From a virus: 25,784 nt of DNA. A program made the translations under genes and the position numbers. The notes beneath the pieces are model-generated. The model ran no database searches. It was given only the letters and a program-made list of their open reading frames with translations, and was not told the DNA's origin. The first letter of the stretch is position 1. Every line of letters begins with the position of its first letter. The stretch is taken from IMG/VR virus record IMGVR_UViG_3300030328_004553, positions 1-25,784 of that record; one strand, written 5' to 3'. This document shows, piece by piece, positions 22,701-25,784 of the stretch.

Positions 22701-23278
22701 AAATTACCAGCATTTACATTAGATGCAAAAGAAACGTCTTCTAAACCAGGTGTTAAAGTAGATTTCTGTTTTTTGTAAAATTCTTTAAGAAATAAAGCAC
22801 TTAAATTCTGTATTGATGAATCAGCAGAATGAGATTCTTTATTTGTATCACTAAAAACTAATTCTCCTTTATTTAATTCTTGATGATAACTAGTAATACC
22901 ACAAAATCCCCTGATACACCCAGTAAAGGTGTTTGTAGTCAGGCCAGTATATGTAATAATCTCATTATTAATTTTTAACAATCCATACTCTTTAGGAAAT
23001 CCCTTAGTAGTAGAAACTTCAATAGTACTAGCATCACTACTAATACCAGAACTCAATGTTGTAGAATCAACTACTACATTAGGTGTTAAATTATCTAATT
23101 TTAAATATTGATCTAAATTATCTGTAATATCAACAGGGCCACCCTGATATTCTTGAGAAATATAATATTGTTTTAAAAAATCTACCGTATCGGGAGATTC
23201 GCTTAAAACAAACTCAGGTAATTGATTGTCAATTATTTCCTGAATCTTAACTTTAGATTCAAAACCAGTCTGTATCAT
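10712..23278 (-). CDS. giant modular baseplate protein (4188 aa) in the gp7 position, with a YHYH-like domain
   Basis: One uninterrupted frame of 12.6 kb. It lies between gp6 and gp8, where T4 carries gene 7 (1032 aa), so it may be the gp7 counterpart or a giant replacement; sequence homology to T4 gp7 is not evident to me. Residues 1-75 look unique (QIIDNQLPEF-like helix, FLKQYY). A module with GFPKEYG (93-99), EIITYTG (106-112) and IRGFCGI (122-128) follows. A long middle, about 270-3500, is made of repeated beta modules: H-x-[F/G/L]-type FCCH-like units, G-x-G-Y units (three in tandem at about 1070-1193) and three more E-x-[I/L]-x-x / R-G modules. A YHYH-like domain begins GWAYDGNPIYGPYGY (from 1249). 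Near the C-terminus, IINGVIQEP (3743-3751) and a final FPTIQRRSSGLRDTGAL resemble conserved ends of cyanophage virion proteins. No signal peptide or membrane segment was seen. The start is 1 nt after the gp6 stop, so it is translated with gp6. Confidence 0.85.
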   Translation of the reverse strand: MIQTGFESKVKIQEIIDNQLPEFVLSESPDTVDFLKQYYISQEYQGGPVDITDNLDQYLKLDNLTPNVVVDSTTLSSGISSDASTIEVSTTKGFPKEYGLLKINNEIITYTGLTTNTFTGCIRGFCGITSYHQELNKGELVFSDTNKESHSADSSIQNLSALFLKEFYKKQKSTLTPGLEDVSFASNVNAGNFIKNARSLYESKGTNESFRILFNVLYGETPKVINLEDYLLKPSSADFVRREIIIADLISGDPSKLVGQTIFKESDLSTNASISEVEPFTRVGVALTENKQYYKISLFMGYDESASTIQGNFSITPASKVLVNVAAGASTIAVDSTVGFGATGTIISGVNTSISYTNKSINQFFGCTGIGASIQTADVIRNDDIYFGYEDGDTDGTKVKLRLTGVLSDFDQVSKNLSIDEGQIISVSNIGDLIENPATNKTSKEIFANSWIYNTSVRFNLESINNATCTTKGDIDRSSLKIDDKVEILESNSNNVVFGGDGNLKVNGIDDRVITLSVNTNIVELEEGIYDIRRRINTAFSDIVPLKDGTILSDVQNLYVGSANTAYIASNSLPSGRSGLSTSNYINTIAINIESVVATGLTEKNLLTNNYKTLQFNNNLKFINGDKVYYEPDSWQTPYIGLDTGSYYVGIGTTTKEMKLYTSRAFVDGTNFIELNVPSSSSGINTGGHRFTLDSQKIDVIGPQKLLKKFSLESTLNRGTQVETSPGSIGMLINGVEITNYKSNDKIYYGPLENISILNEGSDYDVINLPKIDIASGIGITALLQPVVSGPITKIDVDPQGFDIERVVSIGVTGGNSNAVLNPVIIKKSRSVNFDARSTLNSGGVNNTTDQITFLENHRFKNNQQVIYKSNGNSGIGLGIGVSSLVNNSFYFVNVINNDTIQLYSSLNDSITGINTVGFGTTSLAGIHQFTTLPNQTSITAIEVVNGGKFTNRKLIVKPSGISSAYNTVNFDNHGFGEGEIVEYSTTGTSIAGLTTTNQYQINKIDDNSFKLTDAGVGGTIRSNYISKNYVSLGSTGTGYHNFAYPDIVVSLDYAPVGFGTTTQLVETVILTPTVRGSIIDAYLYETGTGYGSSILNFENKPIISIKTGKNAQLEPIIVNGRIDSVNLQYGGEQYFSVPSVNVIDSSGKGSGASLRPIIINNRISSVEVINPGIGYSSLDTSISVVAAGKNALIDVNVRPLSIDISKKYQSSELLLKTTNDLGYSVSGYTQNYIDSFNEDATVASKIIGWAYDGNPIYGPYGYPDPTTASSVKKLEPGYEIDTSNIFDRPSTTTFEAGFFVEDYKFTNAGDLDRNNGRFGKTPEFPDGIYAYFATVDDSVAPIVPKFPYFIGDSYRSVPLSQNIDQSFDFSESDLIRNTFPYKVSDKNADNDFIIETNEISRQKAIIESVSSGSIDKLSVISSGDNYKINDSLIFDDTGTNGSGLISRVSSLKGKDVVNVSTATSSYSDVVFTWIGGQNVKVNIIPSHDWENNDNIIVSGLSTQLSELNGPNMVGLTTSMASLTYPLGSVSSIVGVSTEIWVSRIPENVSVGSSIKIGNETLKLLEAYRNTNLLRVERGAIGLSHTATSSVSFIPDSFNIKGSVNIFDSKVNNKVFFNPTKAIGFGTITGITSTMTFDFADVSVTRDIPTQQIYLENHPFTENEQISYSAGTTGNISISTSPTSSTFTLPSTVYVSDKSANRIGIKTGIGTMFSDVYFRSGGDNYDNYSFESNYLQVTGKVERIKSTVSLSTSHSLERGDIIDLTIKPNLSVGIGTSTAVVLERQDDTGYILVNPIGFNSTGINTTTNELTLSSHGLKTGDKIAYSADLFPSGISSQSYYVYKVNENIIKLSATSVDVKSEPPVTIGIGSTGGVDQIISQVNPQLLVLKNNNLVFDLSHSSLEDYKFNLYYDKEFKNEFVSTSSTIFDVVDVGTIGVSTNATSTINYSTTFPQKLYYNLEKSGFISTTDTTSPNSSQIVFTDSSYNSSYNIIGIGNTTFDISLKEIPEKLSYTSSECDSLEYTTSSLTARGGINNVSILSGGINYKKLPNFVGSSSTEGTGGSLVATSTNVGNSNKVRIINEGFEYSSDKTLQPAAFISPLIIIENSNTIGVITVTFGGNDYLTPPLIRMVNPTTREIIEGGLLEAELTNNTITNINPTVLPSGLPSGGIELFAIENTNGVSISTISSNSTGIFTCFINTPSAGFGIAPFTVGDEVFIENIVQYDPVSSGGTGFNSPDFGYRFARVSGYTVAASGSNDSVTIDLAGISTNPGIAVTDQSNVASIINKTNYPTFVANLIPSFFNTGEKIISNDIERDLIITSTESDYIKVSGTYRLSIGEIITGKDSGTTAKINNITENLGRFSVNYMVKKDIGWSDDIGSLNLDTQVTPNNDYYQNMSYTVQSTRTFDQLRSPVSSLLHTSGLKNFANTGITSTSLVGIGSTDFSLSIRDVIGDNRVDTIYNYAYALDLGSGNASNSIKTPNKVFTAYTLAKSNEVLKIDNIQDQFSNLSSELTDYLNILEIDSNVSFKNILFKIGNENNTDVQLTEIVILNTGSNSIFLQKGDLEDEGPIGSFSIETTGLGTRYLRFTPLPNSVDFDYDIKALDLDFLNNTGIGTQSVGFIDITGAVGIATVDSVLGVTTTSIISVDSTKYNSLYVKTHLVNQTTSQMNYVELYVTHDGTDTYIADYFADTHSEITGYSETLMGSFKGDLTGSTFSLQYVNDLTDKIAYSSNVVGFGSTSTGTDIYRFSSFNEPAGSERSLVYQSNYAVGVGTTTAVAIDKNLFDANNSIVEVSVGSTRALHQIKMSHDGTDVYIQPGPILSNAGDVEIDTRLGIGTFGAEYDSSNFVLKFYPETEFITDNIQVSSLNKVFYTETDFSSDAIPDLTYGSAVESFNLYAYNATNGSRINKTNFILKSGNTPIFAKKFNPAQSTIISLNGNKFNIDNHYFRTDEELIYTPGSTFVGVGSTPMLYQSSTGAVDELPSTVFAIRDSADTFQISTTRGGSAVTFVGIGTGNNHQFEMAKSNTKSIITIDNVIQSPIAFVPISFTLQNNTDDASTGISTSRTTFSLSGISSLTTSDILKIDNEYMKVINVGVGTTTVGPITGVGSTNLVEVERGFIGSGSTNHTNSSTINLYRGSYNIKGEKIWFTDAPKGNPQLIKNSSNLNYATSDFGGRVYLREDYSTNQVYDDISDQFTGIGETYTLTNAGVNTVGLGTTGGNGLLLISNIFQSPTAENNPSNNFEIQEDVTSGISSVRFTGIRTSTDDPVIISDIDVNQNELPRGGLIISLGSTPGLGYAPAVGARAYLEKDSNGGITNVVGIATTGPALAISTSSYNNETGVLEITTQQEHNFEAGIIAQVKLSGLAFTCPSGSGITTTIFPESPVGFGSTSIDYSILGIGATNTFTTNVGVSTIPHTYNSGGSVMPWYGNATIGSGYTGSTISIGVTDVSYDHTFVSGASTTLYVTNWAGTALTATSASYIPTTGELSLTVPAHGLTTSDNVGIRTNSLIFKCSKDDYATEHSYPRPTDPVAGVVTSIISYDDDTLTVKVGSSVGSGGQVTATVGAGGTLSFAIGAAGTNYTNPYLDIPEASYTNLSVTGVSRLGIGATTETGVGLLLNVDVSASSTVSSASTYFEVPKWEIAREGYGFKKGDVFTPVGLVTDASLSSPIVPFELTVLETYNDNFAAWQFGQFDYIDSIKSLQDGSRKRFELRYDNELLSFQIEAETSFAGVNLANCLLIIINGVIQEPGVSYLFDGGTSFAFREAPKADDEVSIFFYRGSSGTDTETITNVYPSLKIGDTVQLDKILNSVENQQSRVATAITATDIIETNLYKGVGITSEEKTLNWTKQKVDRIINGEVVYKSRPSLEPLIFPTAKIIGSLTTTDTEIFVDDASFFDEEGEISGSSPISGRVVDNSVTRVSAAITAIVSTAGTISSLDIVSGGSGYLGATTSLSIGIPTTGIGTTANPTATGTATITDGSITSTEITAQGFGYTATAAPNVLVTLPTFTSELIGNITSVKGFSGIITGIGTTTGDGVPLALKFSLFASSYSDLNINYPIYITNTTVGTGVTSIFDSDSEVVGIGTTFLDNIYNINHIWNSGTAGIITCNIKSDTTVVGLASTGSSMDSIGRFSWGRLGGSFTRSNEPIALGVTGLTINSGLTTFPTIQRRSSGLRDTGALDPFYS
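19240..19534 (-). other. YHYH-like domain coding segment of the giant gene
   Basis: Residues about 1249-1346 contain GWAYDGNPIYGPYGYPDP (1249-1266), LDRNNGRFG, a TPEFPDGIYAYF segment (GIYAYF at 1328-1333) and KFPYFIGDSY, in the order expected for the YHYH domain family. The family's name-giving Y-H-Y-H is replaced by Y-A-Y-F. The function of this domain is unknown. Confidence 0.75.
19700..20071 (-). repeat. three tandem ~40-residue G-x-G-Y beta repeats within the giant gene
   Basis: Residues about 1070-1193 hold three consecutive units of the form L-x-P-x-[I/V]-x-x-x-x-I-x-x-[A/V]-x-[L/V]-...-G-x-x-Y. They begin LTPTVRGSIIDAYL, LEPIIVNGRIDSVNL and LRPIIINNRISSVEV, and carry TGTGYGSS, GGEQYFSV and PGIGYSSL respectively. 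They are separated by G-K-N-A or G-S-G-A turns. The units have diverged at DNA level and are visible mainly in protein. Confidence 0.75.
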
Positions 23279-23279
23279 A

Positions 23280-25229
23280 TTACTGTCGTTTTAATTGTCC
23301 GTTGGAATAACTAGATGTGTAGAAATCTTTAATAAAGGTGGTGCCTGTTACTTCATCACCAGAACTAATAACATCCCTCACCATATTTATTTTACTTTTA
23401 GAAAGACTTAAATGAATATACAATTCTCTTAACCCTACAACATCATTTGATTCAGGAATTGCTTGTATTTCAATAACACCTGAAGTATTAAGAGTTGAAG
23501 TGATATTTAGTGTATTCAACAATATCTCTCCTTTAATATAATCTACAGTTCCTGCAGATTTAGCAACAACATTATATGTACCATCATCTAGTACATCTAT
23601 AATAGAAATTACTCCTGTTTTTAAGTCTGGATTAGGAATATCAGTTATATAAACTGTTTTTGTAGTGCCAGAAATTTTAAATCCTGTAGATTTAATATTA
23701 AATCCTGATTCATTAACATGGAATTGATTTCCATAACATAATTCATACTGAGCAAATTGATTTAGAGCTGCTTTTAGGTCTCTTCTAATTTTTACCCTTG
23801 TAATATTAGAAGTTATAGCAGTATCTGTATTATCAATAACTTGTTGAATTTTACTATACTTGAATCTTCCACCAAATTTATTTAAATCAACTGAATTGGC
23901 ATATGTAGTAAGAGAATTTACTACACTTGTCTTTAATGCAGCTGGAGTAGATATTTTTGTATTATCAAAATAAACAGCAGAATCAAGTTCTACATATAGC
24001 ATCTTGAGATCTGTTATTTTTTGATTTATTCCAGATACAGTGTATTGCTTTAGTTTGGATAAAATAAGAGATTTATTAAAAGCAGAGACAAAAGATCCAT
24101 TTTTAGGTTTGATGCTAATATAAACGTTTCCAAACTCTGGTGGATCCATCTCCTCACCCCCTACAACGGCGACGGATTCAGTGTCAGGGTATATTTGCTT
24201 AACTATCGCTTCATAGTCTCTAGGAGTGACTGCACGGTACTGTGAGGAGTATACTCTAGGAGCATAATATTTGATTGAACTAACTTCTTCAATACCAGAA
24301 CCATTTTTAGAAACTTCGTTAGTAACAACTGTTGGTGAAAGAGTTAAAGTAAGTGGTGTATATTGAGAATTATAAGGATCAATAGATACAATCTTTCCAG
24401 AGAAGGAGAATGAATTAGCGGCGGATCCGATACCATTACCTTCTTTACCATCAGTAATGATATATTGAACCGTAATAACTGATTCATTTTCTAATTTCTT
24501 ACCAATATGGCCATCACCAAAGAGTAATTCGTACTTTTCATCCTGTATTTCTTGAATTAGAAATATTTCTGATGTTGAATCTACATTTAAGATATTTTCT
24601 ACTAAAGAATACTCATTTCCTAATGCATTTTTATCAGCTGCACTTACGGAATTAACATATACTCGAATTGTTGAAGTATCAATACCTGTATTATCTAATA
24701 TAAACCTTTGATCTAATGAAGTATCTGCAGTAAATGTTTTTGTTATAAAGGTACCTTCTCTAATACCAATATTAGAAAAAGATGCTTGATAGATTCCATT
24801 TACTCTGGCAATCGGTGCTGATATATTTTCAGAAACCGAAAAGACGTATGATGTATCACTTGCATTCCCAGTACACACTAAACCTGCCTGTAAAGTCGCT
24901 ATAGAGGTTCCTGGATCGGTTGCACCTAAAGTAGCGACAAATGATATTCTTGCTTCTGCGGCAGTTCTAGAGCGTGGTACATATCCAATATTTCTTGCTA
25001 ATGAAACTACATTTTCACGAAGAGTTGCTGAATCTAAAAAAGATTCATTAACAATCATATTAGAGTTAAATGCTGTAATATAAGTGTTATAGGCTAACGT
25101 ATCAATTAAAATAGAAAAATTAGACCCCTCAAAGTCAAATCCCGTAAACGTAGAGTTAGCACGGAGATAATCTTTGATAGAGGTCTTTATTTGATCAAAA
25201 TCAAGGTTTGTAAATTTAGTAAACGGCAT
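23280..25229 (-). CDS. 6: baseplate wedge protein gp6
   Basis: At 649 residues it is close to T4 gp6 (660 aa). The N-terminus has the gp6 pattern FTNLDFDQIKTSIKDYL, FDFEGSNFSILIDTLAYNT (about 30-48), NESFLDSATLRENVVSLA (about 61-78) and IGYVPRSR. The centre has YYAPRVYSSQYRAVTPRDYE (about 324-343), then GGEEMDPPEFGNVYISIKP, the usual core of gp6/baseplate J-like proteins. In T4 two gp6 chains per wedge interlock with neighbouring wedges to form the inner baseplate ring around the hub, and contact gp25, gp53 and gp7. The start is 1 nt after the gp25 stop (TAA-A-ATG) and the end is 1 nt before the giant gene, so the three are almost certainly co-transcribed and translationally coupled. There is no clear Shine-Dalgarno. 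Confidence 0.95.
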   Translation of the reverse strand: MPFTKFTNLDFDQIKTSIKDYLRANSTFTGFDFEGSNFSILIDTLAYNTYITAFNSNMIVNESFLDSATLRENVVSLARNIGYVPRSRTAAEARISFVATLGATDPGTSIATLQAGLVCTGNASDTSYVFSVSENISAPIARVNGIYQASFSNIGIREGTFITKTFTADTSLDQRFILDNTGIDTSTIRVYVNSVSAADKNALGNEYSLVENILNVDSTSEIFLIQEIQDEKYELLFGDGHIGKKLENESVITVQYIITDGKEGNGIGSAANSFSFSGKIVSIDPYNSQYTPLTLTLSPTVVTNEVSKNGSGIEEVSSIKYYAPRVYSSQYRAVTPRDYEAIVKQIYPDTESVAVVGGEEMDPPEFGNVYISIKPKNGSFVSAFNKSLILSKLKQYTVSGINQKITDLKMLYVELDSAVYFDNTKISTPAALKTSVVNSLTTYANSVDLNKFGGRFKYSKIQQVIDNTDTAITSNITRVKIRRDLKAALNQFAQYELCYGNQFHVNESGFNIKSTGFKISGTTKTVYITDIPNPDLKTGVISIIDVLDDGTYNVVAKSAGTVDYIKGEILLNTLNITSTLNTSGVIEIQAIPESNDVVGLRELYIHLSLSKSKINMVRDVISSGDEVTGTTFIKDFYTSSYSNGQLKRQ

Positions 25230-25230
25230 T

Positions 25231-25632
25231 TTATCTTGTTGACTCTAAAAGGAATGCATATTCTTGTGCAGGAAACTCTTGTCCAACAATATCATAATAT
25301 ACCGTTACCTCAAAAGCATTATCATTTGGTTGTGGATTAACCAATACTCTTACATCACTAATTCTAGGCTCAAAGTTATCTAATGCAACTTCAATTTGCT
25401 CTTGAATTGTTGAGGCAGTACCAAAATCAACAAAATTAAATAGACTATCATAAACATCCGAACCAAAGGTAGGATTAAAAAACTTTTCCGTAGGGATAGT
25501 CTGAACTATATTACGTACTGATCTACGAATCGCATCTTCGTTCTTTAATACCTTTAGATCATTTGTGATAGGATGAGGAATGAAGGATAAAGTAATATCT
25601 TTATATTCCCGTGAGACCCTTCTAATAGTCAT
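25231..25632 (-). CDS. 25: baseplate wedge/sheath-initiator protein gp25
   Basis: The 133-residue length matches T4 gp25 (132 aa). The conserved EPR motif is present (NFEPRISDV, EPR at residues 88-90), as is the PTFGSDVYDSLF segment (about 54-65) typical of gp25-like proteins of contractile tails and type VI secretion (TssE family). EPR contacts the gp6 core bundle, and the protein provides the strand on which the first sheath ring polymerises. The gene begins a tight cluster with gp6, 1 nt apart, and has a late promoter 17 nt before the ATG. The short leader lacks a Shine-Dalgarno. Confidence 0.97.
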   Translation of the reverse strand: MTIRRVSREYKDITLSFIPHPITNDLKVLKNEDAIRRSVRNIVQTIPTEKFFNPTFGSDVYDSLFNFVDFGTASTIQEQIEVALDNFEPRISDVRVLVNPQPNDNAFEVTVYYDIVGQEFPAQEYAFLLESTR

Positions 25633-25649
25633 TGAACAAGGTTTTTCTT

Positions 25650-25657
25650 TATTTATA
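25650..25657 (-). promoter_or_regulatory. T4-type late promoter box (TATAAATA) for gp25-gp6-giant gene
   Basis: An exact TATAAATA lies in the 41-nt gap upstream of gp25 and ends 17 nt before its ATG. It is the only exact box noticed before a start in the right 15 kb, so it probably drives gp25, gp6 and the giant gene together. The predicted leader is about 12 nt. Confidence 0.85.
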
Positions 25658-25673
25658 CCCAGTTCTTAATATT

Positions 25674-25784
25674 TTACTTTCCTTGACCTCTTCTTTTCTT
25701 ACGAGCCGAGTTACGAGAGGTCGCCGCATACTTTGTATGTTTGCCATTTCCTTGTCGAGTCTTCTTCGGGGGCGATTGTATAAA
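25674..25784 (-). CDS. C-terminal end of a small very basic protein (5' part outside window)
   Basis: The minus strand is open from the right edge to TAA at 25676-25674, giving 36 residues that include SPPKKTRQGNGKHTKYAATS and end SARKKRRGQGK. Twelve of the 36 are Lys or Arg and there is no hydrophobic core, so this looks like a disordered, nucleic-acid-binding or scaffold-like tail. Similar basic C-termini occur in small hypothetical proteins of T4-like cyanophages, from my recollection of the family. The coding call rests on clean composition, the conserved-looking motif and placement directly before the gp25 promoter. The start and function cannot be seen here. Confidence 0.65.
   Translation of the reverse strand, partial: FIQSPPKKTRQGNGKHTKYAATSRNSARKKRRGQGK

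Noticed and set aside
23384-23391. AATAAATA on the minus strand inside gp6
   Set aside because: It differs from the exact late box in its first base and lies within the gp6 coding sequence about 100 nt before the giant gene's start. Without 5'-end data it is as likely chance in AT-rich DNA.

Overview
The window is a late structural-gene block of an AT-rich, marine T4-like myovirus (Prochlorococcus/Synechococcus cyanomyophage type; a Pelagibacter myovirus cannot be excluded). Three things support this: recognisable T4-type baseplate wedge proteins in T4 gene order, exact T4-type late promoter boxes (TATAAATA), and the G-I-S-T-F/L repeat fibre style common in marine T4-like phages. All genes lie on the minus strand. 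No RNA gene, CRISPR array, insertion sequence or metabolic gene was seen. No stretch longer than about 45 bases is free of genes.

In transcription order (right to left) the layout is: the C-terminal end of a small, very basic protein (25674-25784, cut by the window edge); a late promoter (25650-25657); gp25 sheath initiator/wedge protein (25231-25632); gp6 wedge protein (23280-25229); and a giant 4188-residue protein in the slot T4 uses for gp7 (10712-23278). A second late promoter (10698-10705) precedes gp8 (9091-10680), a 2450-residue DUF4815-type virion protein in the gp9/gp10 slot (1732-9084) and a 67-residue coiled-coil protein (1532-1735). A third late promoter (1533-1540) lies inside the last codons of that small gene and precedes a 113-residue probable beta-sandwich protein (1166-1507) and the N-terminal 388 residues of a GIST-repeat fibre-like protein (1-1166) that leaves the window.

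The genes appear to build the baseplate wedge and the appendages attached to it. gp25, gp6 and the giant protein are packed with 1-nt gaps. gp8, the 2450-residue protein and the coiled-coil protein form a second coupled set, and the 113-residue protein and the fibre a third. About half the window is the single 12.6 kb gene. It is made of several recurrent beta-rich modules, some of which also occur in gp8 and in the 2450-residue protein, so module copying and expansion across neighbouring baseplate genes is the most unusual feature here. Host and exact phage genus cannot be fixed from this window alone.
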